64,000 nt of DNA from Legionella sp. PC997 (GCF_014109825.1 NZ_CP059576.1:186001-250000); one strand, 5' to 3'. Counted from the stretch's first letter, positions 27,486-36,465 are shown. The notes: generated by a model not told the origin, from the sequence alone. Numbers and translations: made by a program.

Positions 27486-27797
27486 TTTCTTTCTACATCC
27501 TGTAATTGAAATTCAGTTGATTAGGCATTCGATATAGGGTTAGCGATACCTGAGAAATATCTTGGATAAATATCCAGATTCCAAATAATAACAAAAATGA
27601 ATAATTTTGTTAAATACGGAATCAGTGCATTTTGTTGTTGTAATTTAACACGAGCCTATTTTATAGGCAATTGTCAACCAGCCCTACGCAGTTGTATTAA
27701 GTTTATGAACCCAAGGAAAAATAGTTTTTTCTTTGATATGAATCCATTATATGATACACAGGCAAGTGGGTAAGAGGAGACATTGTTAGGAGAACAA
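27486..27797. promoter_or_regulatory. Divergent promoter region of the rfbA operon with two dyads
   Basis: No gene is seen here. Two short perfect palindromes stand out: TGGATA-AA-TATCCA (27563-27576) and GCCTAT-TTT-ATAGGC (27654-27668). They lie about 80 and 170 bases upstream of rfbA, so they could be operator-like sites for the large operon, but no regulator is identified. For the rightward gene, AGGAG lies just before ATG 27798. Confidence 0.35.
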
Positions 27798-29528
27798 ATG
27801 CAAAAAAATGTAAATATAGATTATTATTTGATCATCATTTTGGGACTATTTTTTTGCGCATTAATCATTTTTATCAGTTATTTTGTAGGTCCTCTTAGTG
27901 ATGAGAGTCTCCCAATTGCAACCTCACTTCGTTTTATTAAAGGCCAGCGTCCTTTCATTGATGATTACTCTGCATTTATACCATTTGGATTATTATTATA
28001 TCCTTTAATAAAGTTAAGTTTATGGTTACATAATGGAAATAATGAACTTATTTTATTTTTAAGACATAGTTACATAGTGTTTGTATTTCTCTTGAGTGCT
28101 TACACCTTTTTCCTAATAAGAAAAAGATTATCGCTTATGTTGTCATTTTTTATTTTTTTTGGGGTCAATATTTTTCATCCTTTTGGTATCAATAATTTTC
28201 ACTACGATACTTTGGCGACGTTACTATGGTCTAATATTCTTTTTCAATTTTTTAGTTTTCAATTTATAGAGCCAATAAGAAAAATCCATTTCATCATTTT
28301 TTCATTATTTAATCTCATCTTATGTTTAGCTTATCCAACGTTTCTTTTTTTCCTCATTCCCTTTTATCTTATTTTCTCCTTGTTTAGTCAGCACTCAAAG
28401 AAAATCTTCCTTTTTCATTTGTTGATTGCTAGTTTTGCTGGTATATGCATAGCTTTTATTCTTTTTTATTACTTTAAGGTTTCAACCCAAGATCTTCATA
28501 ATTTTTTAGATTTTCTACATCGTCTAAGCTTATCGTCTAATCAATCTTTATTTGACAAATGTATCGAGTTAGCTCATAGAATAATTTCTAAATATTCGTC
28601 TGTCCTCTTCGTTGCTTTAGGAAGTTTATTTATTGCGTATATTGGTAGAAGGCATTGGTATATATTATTAACGGGTTTCATCACCATCCTAGTTCTTCCT
28701 TTATTTAAGATAAATATTCAACATGCTATTCATACGGATATATTTTGGGTTTTAAATTACACTGGATTTTTGAGTTTCCCTATTTTTCTTATCTTTCTAA
28801 GAACAGATGTAGATTCTAGGGCATTATTTTATTTTATTGGCCTTCCTTCTTTAGCAGCTGGGATTTTAACGAGTGTAACCGCACACATGCTGGATATGAA
28901 TTGGATTATAGGTTTTTTTCCGGCATCGTTATTAACCTATATATTTACTTTTTTTATTTTTCAGAAATATCTAAGGTCCGAAAGCTTTTTACACTACTTC
29001 GCAACCAGAGCTGTTTTAATTTTTGGGCTAATAGAGCTTGCTTTCTTTCAATGGAATTTTATTTATGGGGCCAATTATACCGGTATCGCGCTCTATAAAA
29101 ATTCGATAAAAGTTGATGTTGATGGCCCTTTTAGTGGTCTGCATGTAACTCCCACGTGTTATACAATTGTTACTGAATTACAAAAGGATCTGCAAATATT
29201 GGACGTTCCCTATATCAAAGGATTCGCTTATTTTGGATTATTTTCTGCGGGTTATTTATTTCTCACCCAGCTTAAGCCAGGAGAATACGTTTTATACTCG
29301 GCACCTGGGCAAAATCATTTTGGGGAAAAAATCAGGACTCCTAATTATGTATTTGATTTTTCCAAACTATGGCGATTTCCTCATGAGATTCGGGACGATT
29401 ATTTAAAAGGGGTTCAATACCGGCAGATTGCAAGCAGGCAATTTTATGATATTTATGCTTCAGAACCTGTAAAAATTTTAGAACTTAATGATAAATCATT
29501 TTCCCGAGGTATAAAATTTTCGATTTAA
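27798..29528 (+). CDS. Polytopic membrane protein, GT-C/ArnT-like glycosyltransferase candidate
   Basis: ATG at 27798 is preferred over TTG at 27783 because AGGAG lies just upstream of it. The 576-residue product has about twelve membrane spans. The first periplasmic loop reads GPLSDESLPIATSLRFIKG and then QRPFIDDYSAFIPFGLLLYP. The acidic pair and the later G-x-x-PF-x-D-(D)Y-x5-P pattern recall the active-site loops of GT39/ArnT-type enzymes that take sugars from polyprenyl phosphates. The C-terminal 150 residues form a soluble domain (HVTPTCYTIVTELQKDL). It is read away from the rfbA operon and could be the terminal transferase for the lipid-linked sugar. Family assignment is by pattern only. 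Confidence 0.6.
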   Translation: MQKNVNIDYYLIIILGLFFCALIIFISYFVGPLSDESLPIATSLRFIKGQRPFIDDYSAFIPFGLLLYPLIKLSLWLHNGNNELILFLRHSYIVFVFLLSAYTFFLIRKRLSLMLSFFIFFGVNIFHPFGINNFHYDTLATLLWSNILFQFFSFQFIEPIRKIHFIIFSLFNLILCLAYPTFLFFLIPFYLIFSLFSQHSKKIFLFHLLIASFAGICIAFILFYYFKVSTQDLHNFLDFLHRLSLSSNQSLFDKCIELAHRIISKYSSVLFVALGSLFIAYIGRRHWYILLTGFITILVLPLFKINIQHAIHTDIFWVLNYTGFLSFPIFLIFLRTDVDSRALFYFIGLPSLAAGILTSVTAHMLDMNWIIGFFPASLLTYIFTFFIFQKYLRSESFLHYFATRAVLIFGLIELAFFQWNFIYGANYTGIALYKNSIKVDVDGPFSGLHVTPTCYTIVTELQKDLQILDVPYIKGFAYFGLFSAGYLFLTQLKPGEYVLYSAPGQNHFGEKIRTPNYVFDFSKLWRFPHEIRDDYLKGVQYRQIASRQFYDIYASEPVKILELNDKSFSRGIKFSI

Positions 29529-29547
29529 TAAATTGATATAAATTCGA

Positions 29548-30573
29548 TCAACCCACTTTGCTGGACAAGTCATTTAAATTTTGACTTCCGGTACAAAACA
29601 TAGCCACTTTTAATTCGTATTCAATTGATTGCATGCACAGACTGACGTGTTCGGTGGATTCCAATGCGGCTTCCAGTAGGGGCCTTGCATAACCAACAGT
29701 GGTGGCTCCAAGTGCAAACAATTTGGCGGCATTTAAGCCGTTCATTACGCCGCCTGATCCCCAAATTTCGAATGAAGGTTTCAATGCTGCAGCGTGTTTA
29801 ATCGAGGTTACGGTATCAATCCCCCAATTACGAAACGTAATTGCTGCCTGTTGGCGAATGGGGTCATGGATTGCTCTATGTCCTTCAATTCGTCCCCAGT
29901 GAGTCCCTCCCAAACCTCCCACATCAATTGCGGCAATTCCAATATCGTTTAAACGAGTCATAGTGGCCTTAGAAAATCCACAACCTGTTTCTTTCACGAT
30001 AACGGGTAAAGGTAGTTTTTTAACTAAATCAGCTAAAGCCTGCCAACCTCCTTTATAGGTTGTTGTCCCTTCAGGTTGCATGCACTCTTGTAAGGGGTTG
30101 CAATGAATAATTAATCCATTTGCTTGTAAAGCATCTGTTAAACGTTGAATATCACTAAGGGGGGTGGTGATTAATTGAGCGATCCCTAGATTGCTGTACA
30201 AGTGGACTTCAGGAAAGTCACGGCGTAAATCGTGCCATTCAAAAGCTGCTTTGGGATCCGTGAGCTCTCGTCTTTGTGAGCCTACTCCCATAGCCCAGCC
30301 ATTCAACGAACAGGCTTCAACAAGGTTATGATTTATGTGCTTTGCGTGGCGATGCCCTGCAGTCATGGAGCTAATGAGAAATGGTTTTTCTACTACTTGG
30401 CCAAATCGAAAACTTTTAATACTGATTTCATCGAAATTTAGGTCAGGAAGAGCATCATGGATTAGATTAATGCTTTCAAAAGTACTGAGTTCCGCGGTTT
30501 GATTTTCAGGCATTAAGGCTAATTTGATGTGATCTTGTTTGCGTTGCTCAAACTCTTCATAATTATTTGTCAT
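29548..30573 (-). CDS. fni: Type 2 isopentenyl-diphosphate delta-isomerase
   Basis: This 341-residue FMN-dependent enzyme interconverts IPP and DMAPP. It has the N-terminal RKQDHIKLAL, FLISSMTAGHRHAKHIN, MGVGSQRRELTDP, HCNPLQECMQPEGTT, VIVKETGCGFSK, AIDVGGLGGTHWGRIEGHR and the phosphate-binding WGSGGVMNGLNAAK with ALGATTVGYARPLLEAA. Only 19 bases separate it from the convergent membrane protein gene. It is divergent from ubiX, whose product uses dimethylallyl phosphate, so shared control of the intergenic region is possible. The type 2 enzyme is unrelated in sequence to E. coli Idi. Confidence 0.95.
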   Translation of the reverse strand: MTNNYEEFEQRKQDHIKLALMPENQTAELSTFESINLIHDALPDLNFDEISIKSFRFGQVVEKPFLISSMTAGHRHAKHINHNLVEACSLNGWAMGVGSQRRELTDPKAAFEWHDLRRDFPEVHLYSNLGIAQLITTPLSDIQRLTDALQANGLIIHCNPLQECMQPEGTTTYKGGWQALADLVKKLPLPVIVKETGCGFSKATMTRLNDIGIAAIDVGGLGGTHWGRIEGHRAIHDPIRQQAAITFRNWGIDTVTSIKHAAALKPSFEIWGSGGVMNGLNAAKLFALGATTVGYARPLLEAALESTEHVSLCMQSIEYELKVAMFCTGSQNLNDLSSKVG

Positions 30574-30752
30574 GGATTTATGCCTGTTTTGTTATCTGTA
30601 GTAAATACACCAAAAAGATGGGAGTCTCCGCAATGTACCTCTTTATACCTGTCTTTTCCACTTATTTACTTTGTGAAGATTCTATTATGTGAAATAATTA
30701 TACTATTTTTATGTCTGAGAACCTAATGGGATTCAACTACGAGGAACTATTT

Positions 30753-31316
30753 ATGAGCACACCGCGAATAATCATTGGAATTACTGGTGCCTCAGGCATG
30801 ATTTATGGAATACGTCTTTTAGAACTACTACGTTCTACGGACATTGAAACTCATTTGATAGTTAGTAAATCAGCCCAACTGACCCGTAAATATGAAACCA
30901 ACTTGTCACTTACCGACTTAAAAGCATTGGCCGATGTTTATCATTCCTGGAATGATATTGGTGCAAGTATTGCAAGTGGTTCTTTTCAGACCATGGGGAT
31001 GATCATTGCTCCTTGTTCGATGAAAACTTTGGCAGAAATTGCGCATGGAACGGGTGATAACCTTATTGGTCGCGCAGCGGATGTGACTTTAAAGGAGCGT
31101 AGGAGATTAGTCCTCATGCCTCGTGAATCCCCATTGCATTTGGGGCATTTACAAAATATGGTTACGCTGACCCAACAGGGGGCGATTATGTGTCCTGCAA
31201 CGCCAGCGTTTTATACCAAACCAGAGACTATAGATGACATCATTAATTACAGCGTAGGTCGAATGCTAGATTTGTTTCATATTGATGTGGGAATAGTAAC
31301 CCGTTGGCAGGGATAG
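30753..31316 (+). CDS. ubiX: UbiX-family flavin prenyltransferase
   Basis: The frame is open from 30711, but ATG at 30753 has GAGGA seven bases upstream and gives the usual short N-terminus, MSTPRIIIGITGASGMIYGI. The 187-residue protein carries the FMN-binding GITGASG, the SGSFQTMGMIIAPCSMKTLAEIAHG block, and LMPRESPLHLGHLQNM, which match UbiX. UbiX joins a dimethylallyl group to FMN to make prenylated FMN, the cofactor of UbiD decarboxylases in ubiquinone synthesis. No ubiD is in the window. It lies divergently from fni, which makes dimethylallyl diphosphate. Confidence 0.93.
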   Translation: MSTPRIIIGITGASGMIYGIRLLELLRSTDIETHLIVSKSAQLTRKYETNLSLTDLKALADVYHSWNDIGASIASGSFQTMGMIIAPCSMKTLAEIAHGTGDNLIGRAADVTLKERRRLVLMPRESPLHLGHLQNMVTLTQQGAIMCPATPAFYTKPETIDDIINYSVGRMLDLFHIDVGIVTRWQG

Positions 31317-31355
31317 CTCTCTGCCAAAAATTTCGGGTTTATCGGTTTGCAATGT

Positions 31356-31916
31356 TTAATCTTGCGTATTTAATTCAACCCAGTTGGCATAAGCTTCCAT
31401 AAATTTGTGTAAGAATTTTTGGGTGTCTTCTTTGGTAATATTTCCTTGCGCATCAAACAAATCTCCCGCCATGCCAATATAGGTTTCTGGTTGTTGAAGA
31501 GTTGGAATATCTAAAAAGACAAATGATTGTCTTAAATGATTGTTGGCGCCAAATCCTCCAATCGCCCCTGGAGAAACACTGATCACTGCGCCAGGAAGTT
31601 TACTCCAAATACTTTTACCATAAGGTCGAGAACCCACATCTACTGCATTTTTAAGCACCCCAGGAACAGAGCGGTTGTATTCTGGTGTAACAAACAACAC
31701 TCCCTGATAGGTTTTCATTTGCTCTCGGAATTTGACCCAAGCCGCGGGCGGTCTATTTTCGTCATCCAGATCCTGGTTGTATAGGGGCAAATCACCAATT
31801 TCCACAATTTGCAGGGTTAGAGATTTAGGTGCTAGAGCAATAAGTACTTTTGCCATTTTTTTATTGTAGGATTCTTTGCGCAAGCTTCCTACAATAACTG
31901 CGATTTTTTTACTCAT
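31356..31916 (-). CDS. NADPH-dependent FMN reductase (ChrR/YieF-like)
   Basis: This 186-residue flavodoxin-like oxidoreductase has the phosphate-binding loop GSLRKESYNKKMAKVL (about 10-25), the flavin site VTPEYNRSVPGVLKNAVD (about 98-115), and PGAVISVSPGAIGGFGANNHLRQ. Enzymes of this family reduce quinones, azo dyes or chromate using NAD(P)H and FMN. It is convergent with ubiX, with a short dyad (TTGGCAG...CTGCCAA, 31304-31327) between the two ends. The physiological substrate is unknown. Length and motifs are normal. Confidence 0.9.
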   Translation of the reverse strand: MSKKIAVIVGSLRKESYNKKMAKVLIALAPKSLTLQIVEIGDLPLYNQDLDDENRPPAAWVKFREQMKTYQGVLFVTPEYNRSVPGVLKNAVDVGSRPYGKSIWSKLPGAVISVSPGAIGGFGANNHLRQSFVFLDIPTLQQPETYIGMAGDLFDAQGNITKEDTQKFLHKFMEAYANWVELNTQD

Positions 31917-32267
31917 ATTTACGACTCCTTGTATTTTTTCGGCCTCTACATGATAGGCTATACCTGATTAAATATCTAAAACAATACCTACTTACTTTTA
32001 CACGAAAAATTCTTTGGTCTTCTCAAGGAACTTAATCCTGCATAACTGGAGCGGGTGGGGCGAATGGGATAAAGAGGGCTGAATCGATAAATCACAAAGT
32101 ATAACTTGATTACCACGCTGAAGTGCAAAAGCCAAGGCATTGGTGGATAGTAATGATTGATTATTTGGGTAGGGTTGTTTTAAGAAATATTAATTTTTAA
32201 ACAAAAAAACTCCCCATCCTCTAAAATACTCTCATATTAAAGTGAATAGGAAGTTTCAGGAAATGAA
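31917..32267. other. Intergenic region with a possible gene remnant
   Basis: No intact gene is seen in these 351 bases between the FMN reductase and the cold-shock gene. On the minus strand, bases 32189-31998 form a 63-codon open stretch without a usable start, reading NNQSLLSTNALAFALQRG and further protein-like sequence. It could be a decayed gene end or chance. The promoter of the FMN reductase must lie in the part near 31920-31990. Confidence 0.3.
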
Positions 32268-32474
32268 TTAGACTACTTCAACTTCTTCAGCTTGAGGACC
32301 TTTTTGTCCGTTGCTTGGCTTGAACATTACTGTTGCACCTTCAGCAAGAGTTTTAAACCCGGTGCCTAGAATTGCACTGAAATGCACAAAATAATCTTTA
32401 CCGCCACTTTCTAAAAAACCGAAACCTTTGGACTCATTAAACCACTTTACTGTACCACGAATTTTATCTGACAT
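32268..32474 (-). CDS. Cold-shock-domain protein (CspA family)
   Basis: This 68-residue single-domain nucleic-acid chaperone has [17 protein letters not shown] (RNP1 is KGFGFL) and [11 protein letters not shown] (RNP2 is YFVHF), then a typical C-terminal strand [14 protein letters not shown]. It binds single-stranded RNA or DNA and typically melts RNA structure. The 211 bases upstream are very AT-rich and gene-free, room for the long 5' leader common to csp mRNAs. Whether this copy is cold-induced or constitutive cannot be told. Confidence 0.95.
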   Translation of the reverse strand: MSDKIRGTVKWFNESKGFGFLESGGKDYFVHFSAILGTGFKTLAEGATVMFKPSNGQKGPQAEEVEVV

Positions 32475-32685
32475 GTTAATTTCCTAAATTGTTACCAGGA
32501 CATTGTAGCATTATTTTATTAATTGTGCTGTTTTTTTATTAAATATTTTTAATTTTTTTTACATTTAATGCAAAAACAGCAAATAATGCCACCACATCAT
32601 AGAGCATTTTGACTAAAAATTCTAATACTTTGCAATCTTTTAGCCTTGTGTTGTGAGCCAGTGGATTTACCGAATATGTAATAAA

Positions 32686-34074
32686 TTAGTGTTCAGGGAT
32701 TTCAATGAGCTCGAGTCCATCTTCCTTTTTTAGAAAAGTAAAAATAATTCCTGAGCAAAAAGTAAGAGCTCCTAGCATGAGGAACGTATCATGAAATATC
32801 TCGACCGAAAGGACACGTTCTCCAGAATACTTCGCAGTAAATATGCTAAGTAATATTGCGGACACGGCAACCCCAAAGCTTTGAGCTAATTGTTGGATAG
32901 TACTCATAATACTGGTTGCGGCACTCATATCCTTTTCAGTAATGTTGGCATAAGCCAAAGAATTCATGCCTGTATACTGTAATGCAATAAGAAATCCATA
33001 CATAAAAGTTAAAAAAGCAATGCCGTATATGGAAGTATGTTGGTTGATGGAAAAAAAGGACCAAAGAGAAATACTCACGAGGATAGTATTTAAAATTAAT
33101 AAATTTTTATAACCAAACCACCGCAGTATAGCGAAGGATAAAGGTTTTACTAAAAAAATGCCAACCGCTATTGGAGCGAGCAACAGACCCGATAAACGAG
33201 ATGAATATCCAAGTCCAATTTGTAACAGTAAAGGCAATAAAAATGGGATGCCCCCAAAACCTAAACGCGCCAATATGTTGCCTACGACTGAAATACAAAA
33301 TGTACGAGTACGTAAAAGCTCCACTTTAACGATAGGATGCTTTCTTTTATATGAATGCTTGGTATATCCACCCAATAAGAGCAATGCGATTATGAGGGCA
33401 GACAGAGGTTCTGTGACTGATGCATTAGACTCGCTTATCATCGATAAACCAAAGGTTAAGGCCGCTAATCCACTCCCGAAAAGAATAAAGCCCAATTTAT
33501 CCAGCGGAGGAACTGAACGAGGAGGCATGGACGGTAATAATTTGCTTGATAAAATTACAGCAAGTACTCCGAATGGGATATTAACCCAAAAAATCCAGCG
33601 CCAAGAAAAGCGATAAGTAATAATTCCACCGAGTAAGGGACCAAGCATCATGCCTAAAGATGCAACCATCACTACAATACTCATTTTGGCAATTAATTCA
33701 TGCCGCTCGCAAGTCCGTAAAATAATAAGCCGGCCGATTGGTATGGTCAGCGAACCGCCCAAGCCTTGAAGAATACGTGCACAGATCAATTGTCCTAAGT
33801 TAATAGTAAATCCGCACCAAATTGAACTTAAAGTGAAAACAACAATGGCTGCGATAAAAACAGTTTTCATCCCAAATTTATCGGCAATCCAACCACTGAT
33901 AGGGATAAAGATTGCTAGACTCAAAAGGTAACTAATGAGCGCAAATTTCAAATCAATTGGATTAACATTTAAACTTTGTGCCATCACTGGGATTGCGGTA
34001 TTAATAATGGTGGTATCTACCGCTTCCATAAACATAGCAAATGAAATAATAAACAAAATGATATTTTTTTTCAT
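32686..34074 (-). CDS. MFS drug-efflux transporter (DHA2, EmrB-like)
   Basis: ATG at 34074 is preferred to the open frame from 34104 because the protein then starts MKKNIILFIISFAMFMEAVD, directly at the first membrane helix. The 462-residue product has 13-14 spans and the DHA2 motifs DTTIINTAIPVMAQSL (motif D1), GWIADKFGMKTVFI (motif A) and RILQGLGGSLTIPIGRLIIL (motif B), plus the MLGPLLGGIITYRFSWRWIFWVNIPFG stretch. It should export hydrophobic compounds by proton antiport. There is no adjacent EmrA-like adaptor or regulator, so it probably works alone in the inner membrane. Substrates are not predictable. Confidence 0.88.
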   Translation of the reverse strand: MKKNIILFIISFAMFMEAVDTTIINTAIPVMAQSLNVNPIDLKFALISYLLSLAIFIPISGWIADKFGMKTVFIAAIVVFTLSSIWCGFTINLGQLICARILQGLGGSLTIPIGRLIILRTCERHELIAKMSIVVMVASLGMMLGPLLGGIITYRFSWRWIFWVNIPFGVLAVILSSKLLPSMPPRSVPPLDKLGFILFGSGLAALTFGLSMISESNASVTEPLSALIIALLLLGGYTKHSYKRKHPIVKVELLRTRTFCISVVGNILARLGFGGIPFLLPLLLQIGLGYSSRLSGLLLAPIAVGIFLVKPLSFAILRWFGYKNLLILNTILVSISLWSFFSINQHTSIYGIAFLTFMYGFLIALQYTGMNSLAYANITEKDMSAATSIMSTIQQLAQSFGVAVSAILLSIFTAKYSGERVLSVEIFHDTFLMLGALTFCSGIIFTFLKKEDGLELIEIPEH

Positions 34075-34155
34075 GAATTCAGTATAGCAATAGGGATGAG
34101 TCAATGGTAGCCAAGTGTTAACGAAAGTGAAACTTTATGGGCCTTTTGTCTGGAT

Positions 34156-34174
34156 CCCGCGGACAATCCGCGGG
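34156..34174. repeat. Dispersed palindrome CCCGCGG-ACAAT-CCGCGGG
   Basis: A perfect 7-bp stem with a 5-base loop lies in the 176-base gap upstream of the MFS gene and downstream of rep. The pattern TCCC-CG-x-CAA-x-CG-GGG recurs at 47156-47176, so it looks like a genome-dispersed element rather than a local operator. Confidence 0.6.
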
Positions 34175-34250
34175 GGCGGAACAGAGCTTGCGAGTTTTAA
34201 GTGATGAGTAAGAGATTCAGAGAAAAAAAACCAGACTCCATTTGTTCAAA

Positions 34251-36254
34251 TTAGACCTGACCCAACAAATTTTTTAACCCAGCTAAATGAGATTTTGCCA
34301 AGTTTTTTGATTGTTCCTCCGAACGTTCCACATTTTTACCAAACCATTCCAAATGTTCTGCAGGCAATTCATCCAGGAATCGACTGGGCAAACAATCTTG
34401 TAATTCGCCCCCACGGCGTCTTTGCTTGGCTAAGGTAAAGCATAGCCCTTTTTGGGCCCGGGTAATGCCAACGTAAGCTAAGCGTCTTTCTTCCTCTATT
34501 TGGTCTTCATCAATACTCACCCGATGAGGCAATAATTCTTCTTCCATGCCGACCAGATAAACATAAGGAAACTCCAAACCCTTGGATGCGTGTAAGGTCA
34601 TCAGTTGCAAAGAGTCGTTATCTTGCTCATCTGCTTGCTCAAGAATATCGATCAAAATTAATTTATTAATTACTTCTGCTAAGGTTTGTTCCGGATTTTT
34701 TGCTAATAAGCGCCCGACCCATTCTAATAATTCCCAAACATTGTCCATTTTCTTTTGTGCTTTTGCAGGAGTATCACATTGTTCATAGATATGGGCTTCA
34801 TAACCGCTGTCTTCTACCATCTGTTTTAAATGCTCTATAATCGAGCCCATGGTTAATCGTTTTTTTGTTTCTTCTATCCATGATTTAAAAGCCTGTAAGG
34901 CGGCCCGAGGTTTTTCGGCAATATGTTCGCTCAATGCAAAATGATCTGCGGAGGCATAAAGACTCATTCCCCGGCTTTGTGCATAATGCCCTAATGAATC
35001 AAGACTGGTTTCGCCAATGCCCCTTTTTGGGGTGTTAATTACTCTTAAAAAAGCCGCATCGTCCGCTTCGTTACACAGTAGCTTTAGGTAGGCAAACACG
35101 TCTTTAACTTCTGCTTTGGCAAACCAGGACTGCCCGCCACTAATCGTATAAGGGATACTATAATGGCGGAGTACTTTTTCAAATACCCTTGACTGATGAT
35201 TGCCCCGATATAAAATTGCATAATCGCCATATTCTGTTCTGGAGCGTAGTTTGTGGCTGATTAAATCAGCAACTACTTGTTCTGCTTCATCATTTTCATC
35301 TTTGCAACGAATTACTCGTAAAAGTTCTCCGTGACCTAATTCACTCCATAATTTTTTTTCAAATAGATGCTGATTGTTCGCGATAAGGTGGTTGGCTGTG
35401 TTTAAAATAATATTAGTTGAGCGGTAATTTTGTTCTAACTTTATGATTTTTAATTGTGGATAATCATGCTGCAGTTGCTTCAAATTTTCAGGTTTAGCAC
35501 CTCGCCATGCATAAATTGATTGGTCATCATCACCTACGACCGTAAAACGGGCTTGAATTCCAGTTAATTTTTTTACCAAGAGGTATTGACTCGTATTGGA
35601 GTCTTGGTATTCATCTACCAGCAAATGGCGGATTTTGTTTTGCCAATAATCTAATACAGAAGAATGTTCATTTAAAAGACTGACTGGAAGACGAATTAAG
35701 TCATCAAAATCAACGGCATTGTATGCCTTAAGTGCTTGCTGATAACGAGGGTACAAGAGCGCAGCTTCTTCGTAGAAAGGTGTATCCGGACTGTGTTTTA
35801 TAACTTGATCTGGCGTGAGAAGGTCATTTTTCCAGCGAGAAATTTGTTGTTGGATTTGAAAAATAAATTCTCGTTCGGTTGCTTTATTTGCGGGTAAAAA
35901 ACTGCGTAAGATCTGTAAACAATCTTCGCTGTCAAAAATAGAAAATCCCTTTTTCAGATCGCATAAAGCGTAATCACGCTTAAGAATGCTCAACCCTAGA
36001 GTATGGAAGGTAGCTATTTTTAAACCGCGACGATTCGCTGCAGGGAGAACGGCGGCCACGCGAGCACGCATTTCATTGGCTGTTTTGTTTGTAAAGGTTA
36101 CGGCACAAACTGTATTGGCGGCATAACCGCATGTGTTAATTAAATAGCCTATTTTTTGCGTGATTACTCGTGTTTTACCGCTTCCAGCTCCAGCAAGAAC
36201 TAATAAAGGTCCGTCTATATAACGTACCGCTGCCATTTGTTGGCTATTCAACAT
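34251..36254 (-). CDS. rep: ATP-dependent DNA helicase Rep
   Basis: This 667-residue superfamily 1A helicase is close to the length of E. coli Rep (673). It starts MLNSQQMAAVRYIDGPLLVLAGAGSGKTRVI (Walker A AGAGSGKT, 21-28), then TFTNKTANEMR (motif Ia), HLLVDEYQDSN (Walker B), VVGDDDQSIYAWRGA (motif III), LEQNYRSTNIIL (motif IV), LMTLHASKGLEFPYVYL (motif V) and EERRLAYVGITRAQ (motif VI). It unwinds 3'-5' and helps replication forks pass protein blocks. The N-terminal sequence is nearer Rep than UvrD, and the C-terminal extension of UvrD is absent. It appears monocistronic. Confidence 0.94.
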   Translation of the reverse strand: MLNSQQMAAVRYIDGPLLVLAGAGSGKTRVITQKIGYLINTCGYAANTVCAVTFTNKTANEMRARVAAVLPAANRRGLKIATFHTLGLSILKRDYALCDLKKGFSIFDSEDCLQILRSFLPANKATEREFIFQIQQQISRWKNDLLTPDQVIKHSPDTPFYEEAALLYPRYQQALKAYNAVDFDDLIRLPVSLLNEHSSVLDYWQNKIRHLLVDEYQDSNTSQYLLVKKLTGIQARFTVVGDDDQSIYAWRGAKPENLKQLQHDYPQLKIIKLEQNYRSTNIILNTANHLIANNQHLFEKKLWSELGHGELLRVIRCKDENDEAEQVVADLISHKLRSRTEYGDYAILYRGNHQSRVFEKVLRHYSIPYTISGGQSWFAKAEVKDVFAYLKLLCNEADDAAFLRVINTPKRGIGETSLDSLGHYAQSRGMSLYASADHFALSEHIAEKPRAALQAFKSWIEETKKRLTMGSIIEHLKQMVEDSGYEAHIYEQCDTPAKAQKKMDNVWELLEWVGRLLAKNPEQTLAEVINKLILIDILEQADEQDNDSLQLMTLHASKGLEFPYVYLVGMEEELLPHRVSIDEDQIEEERRLAYVGITRAQKGLCFTLAKQRRRGGELQDCLPSRFLDELPAEHLEWFGKNVERSEEQSKNLAKSHLAGLKNLLGQV

Positions 36255-36315
36255 CTTAAAGGGACTCGCTCAAAAAGGAGCGATTATTGCCCGCTTAGGC
36301 ATTGTGAATCAACTA

Positions 36316-36465
36316 TTAATTAATAGATCGTTCGACGTCAAATTCTTCTTCAGTATCAATTTCAATGAATTCAGGTTTAGGTTCTGGTTCATTTGCTTCT
36401 TCGATACCAAAAACGACTTTGTCAATGGTTTTAAATAAGGGGGCAAGAATATTTTTATCTCTCAT
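36316..36465 (-). CDS. Small acidic protein of unknown function
   Basis: ATG at 36465 has AAGGA six bases upstream, a near-ideal ribosome site. The 49-residue product begins MRDKNILAPLFKTIDKVVFG and ends with a strongly acidic stretch rich in Glu, Asp and Pro (EEANEPEPKPEFIEIDTEEE). There is no membrane segment or known motif. It lies 61 bases upstream of rep, on the same strand, so it may be co-transcribed with it. The well-placed ribosome site and coherent composition argue it is real; function unknown. Confidence 0.6.
   Translation of the reverse strand: MRDKNILAPLFKTIDKVVFGIEEANEPEPKPEFIEIDTEEEFDVERSIN

Noticed and set aside
31304..31327. TTGGCAG...CTGCCAA dyad at the end of ubiX as an intrinsic terminator
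   Set aside because: The 7-bp stem is real but is not followed by a T-run on either strand, so it is mentioned only under the FMN reductase.
33158..33616. 152-codon plus-strand frame within the MFS gene
   Set aside because: Antisense shadow of a strongly supported transporter.
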